The notes under the pieces are model-generated. The model did no database searches, was not told the origin of the DNA, and saw only the letters and a list, made by a program, of their open reading frames with translations. The translations under genes and the position numbers were made by a program. Source: Planctomycetota bacterium (GTDB lineage Bacteria > Planctomycetota > Brocadiia > Brocadiales > Brocadiaceae). From it: a DNA stretch of 64,000 bases. The DNA is taken from the NCBI GenBank assembly GCA_016188675.1, contig JACPHJ010000064.1, forward strand, positions 1 to 64,000, read 5' to 3'. Position 1 is the stretch's first letter. Every line of letters starts with the position of its first letter. Shown here one piece after another: positions 1 through 7,762 of the stretch.

Positions 1-574
1 AGAGAATTGGGAAATAAACAGCGGCAAAGAATAACGGGCTTGAGTGCAATATTGCCATCTTCCCCAGGTTAGATGTAATACTGTATATAAAGGCAACGAC
101 GATCATATACAAGGAGCCGCGCTCCCTGCGTATAGCTTTAAATGGCTCTAATATGCCCTGTCTTGCGGTATTTATATTAAGCAAGTACGCCCCAACAGCA
201 GTAAGCAATATACCAACGATACCGAATTTGTCCAGCCTTTCTCCAAGAATGAGGTTTGAGGTAAATATCATAAATATCGGACTCAACGCTAAAAAAGGTA
301 ATGTTATGGATAAAGGCGATAATTTAATAGCCTTCGTATATAAGATAAGGGCGGTGATTTCGAGCGGCAGTAAAATGATTACGACAATAAAGAAATTTAT
401 GTCTAATCTGGGAATTTCTATAAAGGGAAGAATTAATAGCACAAAAGGCGCTGCAAACCCAACATGCACCCAGGCAACGAGGTACTCGTTACTCTTAGCA
501 AGCGATTTCTTGGAAAGCGCATCGGCTGATGCTGAAAAAAAGGCACAAAGCAGAGATAATATGAACCAATTCAA
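1..574 (-). CDS. EamA/DMT-family membrane transporter (C-terminus beyond the left edge)
   Basis: Reading the minus strand from a TTG at 574 gives an uninterrupted hydrophobic frame to position 1, so the gene is cut by the window edge. The visible 191 residues have the drug/metabolite transporter pattern of short repeated membrane helices: an N-terminal FFSASADALSKKSL segment, then LSITLPFLALSP and ILLTAVGAYLLN in the second to fourth helices. Family members export or import small metabolites across the inner membrane; the substrate cannot be told. The TTG overlaps the TGA of the upstream kinase gene, which suggests translational coupling. There is no ATG near this start, so ATG-only gene callers may place it wrongly. 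Confidence 0.8.
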   Translation of the reverse strand, partial: MNWFILSLLCAFFSASADALSKKSLAKSNEYLVAWVHVGFAAPFVLLILPFIEIPRLDINFFIVVIILLPLEITALILYTKAIKLSPLSITLPFLALSPIFMIFTSNLILGERLDKFGIVGILLTAVGAYLLNINTARQGILEPFKAIRRERGSLYMIVVAFIYSITSNLGKMAILHSSPLFFAAVYFPIL

Positions 575-1056
575 AGTTTGTAACCGATTTTACGGAGGAA
601 CTGCCTGCGGTTCTGGATATCCTTTTCCGTTTCAACACCCTTTGGACTATAACCGTCAATGACGCCCATTACGCCCCTGCCTTGTTCGGTTTCAGCAACG
701 ATGACTTGCACGGGATTTGCCGTTGCGCAAAAAATGGAACACACCTCCGGACAAGCCTTGATAGAGTTTAATACATTCACGGGAAATGCATCTTTGAGGA
801 GGATGACAAATGTATGGCCGGCTGCGATGTTACCAGCATTTCGAATAGCAATTTCTTTTAAAGAACAGTCGTTCCCTTCAGCCCTAACAAGACATGGACC
901 TGAGGCCTCACAAAAGGCAATGCCGAATTTAACACCCGGTGCGGCGTTGACCATGGTCTCGTATAAATCCTCCGCCGTTTTGATAAAATGGGTTTGGCCA
1001 ATAATGATATTAGCCCCTTCAGGTATTTCTATGGCAACGGTCTTGATTTCCATCAT
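571..1056 (-). CDS. Adenosine-specific kinase (DUF355 / COG1839 family)
   Basis: The 161-residue product matches the small single-domain family first described in archaea as adenosine-specific kinase. Recognisable segments are the N-terminal IEIPEGANIIIGQTHF, the central FGIAFCEASGPCLVR and the C-terminal GRGVMGVIDG loop. The length is normal for the family and the protein is probably cytosolic. The ATG at 1056 follows the end of the M16 gene after 3 bp, and its stop overlaps the TTG of the EamA gene, so M16-kinase-EamA are probably co-transcribed. The enzymatic assignment rests on family knowledge; the sequence alone shows membership only. Confidence 0.8.
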   Translation of the reverse strand: MMEIKTVAIEIPEGANIIIGQTHFIKTAEDLYETMVNAAPGVKFGIAFCEASGPCLVRAEGNDCSLKEIAIRNAGNIAAGHTFVILLKDAFPVNVLNSIKACPEVCSIFCATANPVQVIVAETEQGRGVMGVIDGYSPKGVETEKDIQNRRQFLRKIGYKL

Positions 1057-1059
1057 TGG

Positions 1060-2547
1060 TTATTTTAACTCTATGACATTAACCTTTCCAAAACTGTCCA
1101 GGGGTTTATCGAACTTTTCCTTATCGCCAACCACAAGAATCTTGATCTCGTCCGGATGCAGGTATTTCCTGGCAACCTTCTGAACGTCTTCCTGGGTAAC
1201 GGCCTGTACGTTCGCTATATAGGTTTCGAGATAGTTTAAAGGCAAATCTTCGTATTCAATATCGACCTTCTGCCCTACAATACTGGCGCTGGTCGTGAAT
1301 CGAAATACAAATTGGTTCATAAAGGTTTCTTTCGCCTGCGTCAGTTCTTCTTTTTCAATCGGCGTCTTGCGAATTTTTTCAAGTTCTTCAAGCGCAATCG
1401 CTATAGCGCGGTTGGTTGACTCTAATTTGGTCTGACACGACACAAAAAATATTCCAATATCCCGCGCAGTTTGAAAAGCGCTAAACGCAGAATAGGCAAG
1501 TCCCTCATCCGAACGAATCCTGCCGGGAATGCGCGCCGTAAAGCTGCCGCCGCCTAAGATAAAATTCATAATCATGACGGGAAAATAATCAGGGCTCTTC
1601 CGGTGAATTCCCAGATGTCCCATCATTACATTCGCCTGGTTAATATCTTTATACACATAAAACACATCCTTCTCGAATCGTCTATCTACTTTGGGTACTT
1701 CAGGAAATTGAATGTCCTCTTTCTTCCATCCTGCAAATATGGCGTTCAGCTTCCTGACAATTTCGTCTTTGTTAAAATCGCCGGAAATACCCAAAATAAT
1801 ATTATTGGGATGGAAATACTTTTTGTGGAATGCGACCATATCGTCCCTGGTAATCTTTTCGATGGATTCCAATGTCCCTTCAACCTTTCTGCTGTATGGG
1901 TGTTTGCTGTCATACATAATCCTGCGAAATTCCCTCTGCGCGATTTGTGTGGGGTTGTCATTCTCGCGCCGAATGGATTCAACAACCTCATCCTTCCGCA
2001 TTTTTATCTTGTCATCAGGAAAGGCGGGGTTCATAAGCACGTCGGCAAATATTTTTAAGCCTTTATCAATGTCTTTCTTGAGAGTGGACAAACTTGCACT
2101 GCCTGATTCGCGGTCAATGGATGTTTCAACCGAAGCCGCCATGAATTCAAGTTCCTCATTCATCTTGTCATCCGGCATGGATACGGTACCGCCGCTCCTC
2201 ATCACATATCCCGTCAGACTGGCCAGTCCTGCCTTTTCAGGTGGTTCATAAATTGCGCCTGTTCTGATACGGGCGGTAATATTAAATATGGGCAAATCGT
2301 GGTCTTCCAAAAGATACAAAATCATGCCGTTTTCCAGGACAACCCTGTCAACTTTTGGAGGGACAAAATTAAGCGGTTTGAACTTGAAACCAGAAACGAT
2401 CTTTGCCCCTTCGGACTCCGGCTTTCCTACTGCCGGAGCAATTACCCGTTCGTGTCCTCCCTGGGGCTGTGCATAGAGATTAGAGGCACAGGCAAAAGAA
2501 AATACGGATGCTATGAATATAACAGGAAATACAAAATATTTATGCAT
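1060..2547 (-). CDS. M16-family peptidase-like protein lacking the zinc motif
   Basis: About 495 residues with the two-lobed M16 (insulinase/PqqL) fold. The N-terminal lobe has the hallmark VLENGMILYLLEDHDLPIF start, but where the catalytic HxxEH should stand it reads LTGYVMRSGG, so no zinc can be bound. The C-terminal lobe keeps the GRIRSDEGLAYSAFSAF segment that shapes the substrate pocket in partner subunits. The start is set at the ATG at 2547, which opens directly into a signal peptide (HKYFVFPVIFIASVFSFACAS); a TTG at 2568 would add seven polar residues. It lies 67 bp downstream of the catalytic M16 gene. Known M16B enzymes act as heterodimers of exactly this kind, so it is probably the non-catalytic periplasmic partner. 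Confidence 0.88.
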   Translation of the reverse strand: MHKYFVFPVIFIASVFSFACASNLYAQPQGGHERVIAPAVGKPESEGAKIVSGFKFKPLNFVPPKVDRVVLENGMILYLLEDHDLPIFNITARIRTGAIYEPPEKAGLASLTGYVMRSGGTVSMPDDKMNEELEFMAASVETSIDRESGSASLSTLKKDIDKGLKIFADVLMNPAFPDDKIKMRKDEVVESIRRENDNPTQIAQREFRRIMYDSKHPYSRKVEGTLESIEKITRDDMVAFHKKYFHPNNIILGISGDFNKDEIVRKLNAIFAGWKKEDIQFPEVPKVDRRFEKDVFYVYKDINQANVMMGHLGIHRKSPDYFPVMIMNFILGGGSFTARIPGRIRSDEGLAYSAFSAFQTARDIGIFFVSCQTKLESTNRAIAIALEELEKIRKTPIEKEELTQAKETFMNQFVFRFTTSASIVGQKVDIEYEDLPLNYLETYIANVQAVTQEDVQKVARKYLHPDEIKILVVGDKEKFDKPLDSFGKVNVIELK

Positions 2548-2614
2548 GTTCACTTTACAATCTCCCAAGTATCAAATCTTTACTATATAGTCTAATAGTA
2601 TCGAAAACAAAAAA

Positions 2615-4162
2615 TTAATATGTGGCGGTTGTTTTTTCCGGTTTATTTTCTTCCTTCACTTCTTTCGGCTTGTTGTTATTTTCTTTTTTTACCAGTATAG
2701 CCACAGTACGATTGCTCTTTGTTAAATATTTTTTTGCGACCCGCATCACGTCATCCGCAGTCACCAGCGCTATCTTGTCCATGAAGGTATTAATGTATCG
2801 CCAGTCTGAAAGTACCTCAAAATGCCCTATTTCATTCGCAAGCCCGGAGGCAGAATTCAGGTCGCGGATAAAATCCGCCTCTAACTGGTTCTTGATCTTC
2901 TGCAGTTCCCAATCAGACGGCGGGGTATTTTTAAGCTTTTCAATTTCTTCATAAATGGCAGACTCTACCTCCGCTACCGTATGCGGCGCACGAGGCGCCG
3001 AAATAAATGTAAAGGTATCGGGATACTTCCCTATTTGATCATAGGCATGAGCCATGACGGCAATCCGCTTTTCCTCAATCAAAGTTTTATACAGCCTGGA
3101 GGTTCGGCCGTCAGAAAGGAGAGAGCTCAACACATCCAGGGCATACAAGTCCGGATGTCCTATTTCCGGGATATGGTATGAAATTGCAATATAGGGATTC
3201 GATTCGAATTCGATCTCGACGCGACGTTCCCCTTTCTGTTCTGGTTCTATGGTTTTAACCCGGGGCGGCGCTGATTGGTTTGAGATATCGCCAAAGTACT
3301 GCTCGACGAGTTTTATCATGTCGGCAGGATTAAAATCCCCCACGGCTACTATTACAGCGTTGTTGGGTGCATAGTACCTCTTAAAATATTCTGCGGTTTC
3401 AGCCTTGGTGATATTCTGCACATCGGATCGCCACCCAATGGTCGGCCAACGGTACGGGTGCGCTATGAAGGTTACTGCATTCAACTGCTCAACTAGCAGG
3501 CCAAAAGGATTGTTCTCTGTTCTGAGCCGCCGCTCTTCCATAACAACGTCACGCTCAGAATAAAATTCCCTGAGCACAAGATTCTTCATCCTGTCAGATT
3601 CCAGAAATGCCCACAATTCCAGCTTATTTACAGGCAGATCACAGAAGTAGAATGTGCCGTCGTTAGAAGTTGCGGCATTAAGGCCGGAACCTCCGTGCCG
3701 TAAATATAACGAAAATACCTCGTCTTTCACTATTAATTCCCTGAGTTTCTTCCTCACCTCTTCCAATTCCTTTTCGAGAGACGCAATCTTTTTCTTGTCG
3801 GCGGCGTCTCCCATATTTTTCTCTGCAGAGATTTTCGTAACTAGCTCGTCTTCCCTATCGAGCAAGGGTTTCTCTGCATTGTAATCCTTTGTCCCAAAAA
3901 TCTTCGTTCCCTTGAACATCATGTGTTCAAAGAGGTGAGAAACTCCCGTAATTCCCGGCCGTTCATCCACTGAACCTACCTTATAATTAATCCGAAGACA
4001 CACAATAGGTACGTCGTGCTTTTCCAGCATAAGTAATTTTAAGCCGTTTTTGAGCACATACTCTTTTACATCGAGCTTCAGGGGGTCTGCAAATAGACCG
4101 CTAGTAAAAAACAAAAACAATGTTATGAGAGAAAGAATTGATATCGCTGCCTTTTTTTTCAT
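2615..4162 (-). CDS. M16-family zinc metallopeptidase, catalytic subunit, exported
   Basis: A 515-residue exported peptidase. The zinc motif HLFEH is intact at residues 76-80, followed by the MMFKG box typical of bacterial processing-peptidase-like enzymes. A signal peptide (ISILSLITLFLFFTSGLFA) begins right after the start. The ATG at 4162 is chosen because AGGAGT lies nine bases upstream; ATGs at 4171 and 4180 are less well placed. A charged helical insertion of about 60 residues (LDREDELVTKISAEKN onward) follows the active site, and the tail is Lys/Glu-rich. Together with the neighbouring subunit it should degrade peptides in the periplasm. The gene is divergent from the TlpA-like gene across a 0.4-kb spacer. 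Confidence 0.9.
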   Translation of the reverse strand: MKKKAAISILSLITLFLFFTSGLFADPLKLDVKEYVLKNGLKLLMLEKHDVPIVCLRINYKVGSVDERPGITGVSHLFEHMMFKGTKIFGTKDYNAEKPLLDREDELVTKISAEKNMGDAADKKKIASLEKELEEVRKKLRELIVKDEVFSLYLRHGGSGLNAATSNDGTFYFCDLPVNKLELWAFLESDRMKNLVLREFYSERDVVMEERRLRTENNPFGLLVEQLNAVTFIAHPYRWPTIGWRSDVQNITKAETAEYFKRYYAPNNAVIVAVGDFNPADMIKLVEQYFGDISNQSAPPRVKTIEPEQKGERRVEIEFESNPYIAISYHIPEIGHPDLYALDVLSSLLSDGRTSRLYKTLIEEKRIAVMAHAYDQIGKYPDTFTFISAPRAPHTVAEVESAIYEEIEKLKNTPPSDWELQKIKNQLEADFIRDLNSASGLANEIGHFEVLSDWRYINTFMDKIALVTADDVMRVAKKYLTKSNRTVAILVKKENNNKPKEVKEENKPEKTTATY

Positions 4163-4340
4163 TTTCTGCATACTCCTCATGGTTTTATTGAATGAACGAT
4201 TTTATAACGATTAGAATTCTAAAGCGAAAGTGTATGAATTTGCAATGTAAATTTTTCAAAATTCCTTTCCGATTGTCATGAAAATATACTCATCATTCTG
4301 GAACAAGGACAATAGAATATTTGTTGTAAGACGAAAACCG

Positions 4341-4366
4341 TAATGCAAGAAATGACTCTTGCATTA
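4341..4366. promoter_or_regulatory. Perfect 10-bp hairpin ahead of a small ORF
   Basis: TAATGCAAGA and TCTTGCATTA are exact inverted repeats around the loop AATGAC. The hairpin ends one base before an AAGGAG sequence and the ATG at 4379. It lies in the spacer between the divergent M16 and TlpA-like genes. It could be a regulator site or a 5' UTR stem; there is no T-run on either side, so a simple terminator is unlikely. Confidence 0.5.
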
Positions 4367-4378
4367 TAAGGAGAACTC

Positions 4379-4528
4379 ATGGTAATATCTATCAACAAAT
4401 TAATCCATTTGATTTGTTCCATGCATTACATCGGAGCGCTCAATCATCTTTCTAATATAATCGAAGAATATCAATTACTAAAAATACTTAACATTACGAT
4501 ATTGTTTCGTTACAAGGGGTGTCTTTAA
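4379..4528 (+). CDS. Possible 49-residue small protein upstream of the TlpA-like gene
   Basis: An ATG at 4379 sits five bases after a good AAGGAG and opens a 49-codon frame ending with TAA at 4526-4528. The product (MVISINKLIHLICSMHYIGA at its N-terminus) is moderately hydrophobic with no recognised motif. It ends 23 bp before the TlpA-like start, so it could act as a leader cistron. Evidence is limited to the ribosome site and the open frame. The rest of the 0.37-kb spacer holds only the hairpin described separately and no other recognisable feature. Confidence 0.3.
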   Translation: MVISINKLIHLICSMHYIGALNHLSNIIEEYQLLKILNITILFRYKGCL

Positions 4529-4551
4529 GTATGGACGAGGAGACGGTCATT

Positions 4552-5490
4552 ATGAAAAAAAGGATTCTTTTAGGTTTTACCGTAATTACATCTGTTTTTT
4601 TTATCTGGTCAGGATATGCAGTTCATGCCGGAGAATTGAAACACGACGCTAATGCAGCAAAAAAGTTAGAGATTATCAGAAGGAATTTAAGCGGCCTTAC
4701 AGAAATGAAGTCTGCCGATGCAAAGAAATATTATAACGAGGCGCTGAATGATCTGAATACATTGATCGGGAAGTATGACGGAACGGAAGAGGCGCGGGAA
4801 GCAAAATTTTTCATGGGCGCTGCGCACAATGAGATGCACAATTTCGAAGAGGCAATCAAATGTTTTGATACTGTGCTTGGTCAGGGAAATATGGAACGGA
4901 ATTTTAAAGCTCGTACATTATATTTCAAGACAAAGGCACTTATCGGAAAAGGCGACATTGCAACTGCAAAAGAAGTTGTGGCAGAACTGCGGATGATAGA
5001 GCCCAGGGCAGCCGAAGCCTTTAGCAATGAGCTGGGCGGGATGTTAAGGATCGGCATGGAAGCTCCGACGTTTAACGTAGCAGATGTAAACGGAAATCCT
5101 GTTGACCTTTCGAAATACAAAGGGAATATTATTATCATCGATTTCTGGGCTACGTGGAGTGACCCCTGTCTCCAGGAATTTCCCAATGTAAAAAAAATGT
5201 ATGCCAAATTCAAAGGCAAAGGAGTTCAATTCCTTGGTGTAAGCCTGGATGACGATATTGAGGATTTACGCGGCTTTGTGAAGCAGTTTGATGTTGAGTG
5301 GCCTCAGATTTTTGATGGGAAACGGTGGGCTGGTGAAATCCCCAGTCTATTCCATATACAGGCCACACCAACCATGTTTGTGCTGGACCGGGAAAATAAG
5401 GTTCGTTACATCGGAAGTGATACGGAGAGTATTACCCGAATTGTTACGACACTCCTTTCTGAGTCAAAAGATATGCCGTTGTTCCGGTAA
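4552..5490 (+). CDS. TPR plus thioredoxin-fold (TlpA/AhpC-TSA-like) exported protein, single active-site Cys
   Basis: A 312-residue protein with an N-terminal signal or anchor helix (ILLGFTVITSVFFIWSGYAVHA), a helical TPR-like region around residues 30-160, and a TlpA/ResA-type thioredoxin domain from about 170. Where the family has WCxxC, this protein reads TWSDPC (residues 201-206), so the first, nucleophilic Cys is Ser and a normal dithiol exchange is impossible. The FWATW and cis-Pro (ATPTMFVLD) landmarks remain. The ATG at 4552 is preferred over GTG 4519 because GAGGAGA lies eight bases upstream and it starts at the signal peptide. Similar proteins serve cytochrome maturation, but here a non-catalytic, sulfenic-acid or binding role is more likely. 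Confidence 0.85.
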   Translation: MKKRILLGFTVITSVFFIWSGYAVHAGELKHDANAAKKLEIIRRNLSGLTEMKSADAKKYYNEALNDLNTLIGKYDGTEEAREAKFFMGAAHNEMHNFEEAIKCFDTVLGQGNMERNFKARTLYFKTKALIGKGDIATAKEVVAELRMIEPRAAEAFSNELGGMLRIGMEAPTFNVADVNGNPVDLSKYKGNIIIIDFWATWSDPCLQEFPNVKKMYAKFKGKGVQFLGVSLDDDIEDLRGFVKQFDVEWPQIFDGKRWAGEIPSLFHIQATPTMFVLDRENKVRYIGSDTESITRIVTTLLSESKDMPLFR

Positions 5491-5524
5491 TAGTTTGAAG
5501 CCGTGAGTGCAAGTTGTGAAGCTA

Positions 5525-5971
5525 TTACGGGAAGCCCTGAATACCCAGTTGTTTACTGAACTGTATTACCAGCAGCAAAATAGCAAAGACAATAATAGCT
5601 ATTATTAAAACCCAGTCTTTTTTCTTTTTTTTAACATCAACAGCATGTTCTACAACAGGGGCAACGGAAGAAAGAACCGTTGCCTCTTTCATTTCGACGC
5701 CGGTCATTCCAGGGGTTACTGCGGCAGATTTTACTTCCGGACTTTTTGCCTTTTCCACAGCAGGTGACGTTATTTTTTGAGGCTTCCTGCTATCAATCTT
5801 TGGGCTTCCCGCCGGTGGAGTTTGTGCCCTTTGCTGCGGTCTGGCTTCTGGTTTTGTCTGAGCGTCCGGTTTCCCAGCATTATCTGATTGTGGAGCTAAA
5901 TACTCACCACAAAAACGACACTTGATCGCTTCGTCCCTGATCTCTTCAGCACAATAAGGACATTTCTTCAT
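5525..5971 (-). CDS. Zinc-ribbon membrane-anchored protein
   Basis: A 148-residue protein starting with a double zinc-ribbon knuckle: CPYCAEEI and then CRFCGEYL within the first 25 residues. A Pro/Lys/Ser-rich linker of about 90 residues follows, then a single C-terminal membrane helix ([19 protein letters not shown]). Such proteins place a cytosolic zinc ribbon on the membrane; the function is unknown. Its ATG overlaps the stop of the TPR gene (ATGA, 5968-5971), so the two are translationally coupled and probably work together. There is no heme motif: the Cys pairs are CxxC without a following His. Confidence 0.75.
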   Translation of the reverse strand: MKKCPYCAEEIRDEAIKCRFCGEYLAPQSDNAGKPDAQTKPEARPQQRAQTPPAGSPKIDSRKPQKITSPAVEKAKSPEVKSAAVTPGMTGVEMKEATVLSSVAPVVEHAVDVKKKKKDWVLIIAIIVFAILLLVIQFSKQLGIQGFP

Positions 5972-6978
5972 GATTTATTCCCCTTTGGCTTTAAAAAGTA
6001 TATACAAAAAGAGGCCACTATACCCAACCAGATTTGTACAATTACAATGTAGTACAAGAAACCCTTAATCAGTTTACCAAAATACGTCTTCTGCAATTCC
6101 GCCACAACACGACCCTTTTTTTGCGGGCTCTGAAACAAAGTTGAACCCATTTTTTTAAATGGTTTAAAAAGGTTTTTATAAGCAGGATCTTTTTTATCTA
6201 TCTTTATATATGGCGACCTGTATTCGTCGAGCTTCGTGGCGGATTCCATTTCACGAGGTGGTTGTGGCGGTGGTTCTACCGGTCTGACTATCACAGGAGG
6301 CGCTGGCGCAACAACAGGCGGTCTGTATTCTTCCTGGGGAGGAACTGCCGGTTTTACCACAGACGATTTTTCATATTGAGTATCCACTTCAGATGGTCTG
6401 GATTCAGCAGGTCTTGTCTCCGGGACAGTTGCTTCCGGGGGACGCGTCTCCGGAGGCCGGTACTGTTCGACTTTGGTTTCTGAGGGTCTGGACTCCTCAA
6501 CCCGTTCTTCCCGTTGCGGGGGCGGTGAGACAGGTTTTGCAACCTGCGGAGAACCTCCACCCATACTCTGCATACGTTCTTCAATCAATTTCTTGTATTT
6601 TAAGAGTTCTTCCTCGGCCTTGTCGTTCATGCCGAGTTTTTTGTATGCCAGCCATAATCGTTGATAGGCCTCGACGTATTCCGGTTTAATCCTGGTAACC
6701 TTTGTAAATTCTTTAACTGCGTCATCAAACATGTTTTGCCTGAAGTAAATACTTCCCATACCAAAATGCGCCTCGGCATGGTCAGGATTAATCTCTACGA
6801 CCTTCCTCAACATCTCCAGAGACTGATCCATTTTCCCCAGCTTGTACAGGTTGTATGCATCCAGGTAACATTTGTTCGCCTCATCCTCCCTGTCGGCATA
6901 CGAAACTTGCGTATGAAGAACGACAACAAGGGTTAAAATGAAGAATACTATAAGATATTTTTTCACCGGAAAATACAT
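5968..6978 (-). CDS. TPR-repeat membrane protein with a Pro/Glu-rich linker
   Basis: A 336-residue protein. A hydrophobic N-terminal helix ([21 protein letters not shown]) acts as signal or anchor, followed by about three TPR units at residues 30-135 with typical A-G-Y/F spacing ([18 protein letters not shown]). Residues 140-255 are a low-complexity Pro/Glu/Arg linker ([20 protein letters not shown]). A C-terminal membrane helix ([22 protein letters not shown]) follows. AAAGGG precedes the ATG. It probably spans the envelope as a scaffold. Because of the repetitive linker, strong composition bias and length variation among homologues are expected. Confidence 0.8.
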   Translation of the reverse strand: MYFPVKKYLIVFFILTLVVVLHTQVSYADREDEANKCYLDAYNLYKLGKMDQSLEMLRKVVEINPDHAEAHFGMGSIYFRQNMFDDAVKEFTKVTRIKPEYVEAYQRLWLAYKKLGMNDKAEEELLKYKKLIEERMQSMGGGSPQVAKPVSPPPQREERVEESRPSETKVEQYRPPETRPPEATVPETRPAESRPSEVDTQYEKSSVVKPAVPPQEEYRPPVVAPAPPVIVRPVEPPPQPPREMESATKLDEYRSPYIKIDKKDPAYKNLFKPFKKMGSTLFQSPQKKGRVVAELQKTYFGKLIKGFLYYIVIVQIWLGIVASFCIYFLKPKGNKS

Positions 6979-7123
6979 TAATTGCCCTTTATTTCTATTT
7001 AAACTTTTCTATGAATTCTTTTGTGCCTTTGTGGTTAAATTCCTTTTGACCGCGGCTTAGCTGCGCTATATATGTCTTATCTGCAAATTCTAACAATTTC
7101 ACGCTGGCTACACAAAATAAATT

Positions 7124-7528
7124 TTATCTGCTTCCTTTGAGTTTCTCGTAAGAATCCAGGGCGCTTTTGGCCTCATCCTCCATACCTTTCTTCTTGTAAA
7201 CCAGATACATCTCCTGATAAATACTAATCAGGTCGGGTTTAATGTTCAACGCCGTTTTCAGCTCTGAAAGCGCCTCGTCGAGCATGTCTTTTTTGTTATA
7301 AATCATGCCAAGGGCAGCGTGTGCCTCTGCAATACGATGGTTTTTGTGCAGGGTATCTTTCAGGATTGCAATGGCATCGTCCAGCTTGCCTTGTTGTACA
7401 TACTCTCCCACCGTTTGGAAATAGGCCACAGAACGGTGTAAGCGTTTTAAGTATATAAGGAAACTTATGGAAACCAAAAATACCACACAGGTAGCCCCAA
7501 TAAGCAAATAAATTAATTGTCGTTTCAT
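7124..7528 (-). CDS. Small TPR protein with N-terminal membrane anchor
   Basis: 134 residues: one N-terminal membrane helix (LIYLLIGATCVVFLVSISFLIYL), then two to three TPR units (IAEAHAALGMIYNKKDMLDE and the next). It resembles the TPR part of the larger neighbour at 5968-6978, sharing the wording of the repeat (EMYLVYKKKGMEDEA here, [14 protein letters not shown] there), so the two may be paralogues. It probably acts as a protein-protein interaction module facing the periplasm. No operon partner is obvious: 145 bp separate it from the neighbour's start. Confidence 0.75.
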   Translation of the reverse strand: MKRQLIYLLIGATCVVFLVSISFLIYLKRLHRSVAYFQTVGEYVQQGKLDDAIAILKDTLHKNHRIAEAHAALGMIYNKKDMLDEALSELKTALNIKPDLISIYQEMYLVYKKKGMEDEAKSALDSYEKLKGSR

Positions 7529-7546
7529 AGTTCAGTCTCTCTGGAT

Positions 7547-7583
7547 TTAATCCCCCTTAGAAAAGGGGAGATGAGGGGGTTGT
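7547..7583. repeat. Dispersed palindromic repeat (AATCCCCCTT...GAGGGGGTTG family)
   Basis: Imperfect inverted repeat of C- and G-runs between the small TPR gene and aspS, of the same type as copies near 9.6, 16.2, 34.9, 40.5 and 40.8 kb. The remaining part of this 234-bp spacer shows no gene. Confidence 0.7.
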
Positions 7584-7762
7584 CTGTATTACCCTTCATT
7601 TTGAAGTTCTTGGGCCGTTAGGCACAACAAACAATCCCTGCTCAAAACATACAGGGACAGAGTTTGTCCATGCCACCTTGAAGCCCGTATAAATAAAATA
7701 AATCCTATACAATTGAATTAAAACCTGTATGTCTGCTTCTGTTTTTTCAACTCTTACTCTTT

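Noticed and set aside
153-662. Long plus-strand frame over the first gene
   Set aside because: It is antisense to the EamA-type gene; only the minus strand gives a hydrophobic helix pattern and conserved motifs.
1712-2251. Ser/Leu-rich plus-strand frame of 179 codons
   Set aside because: Shadow of the M16 gene on the opposite strand; composition follows the reverse complement of the peptidase codons.
5525-5971. Heme-binding CxxC motifs in the zinc-ribbon protein
   Set aside because: The CxxC pairs are not followed by His, so they are metal ribbon knuckles and not c-type heme sites.
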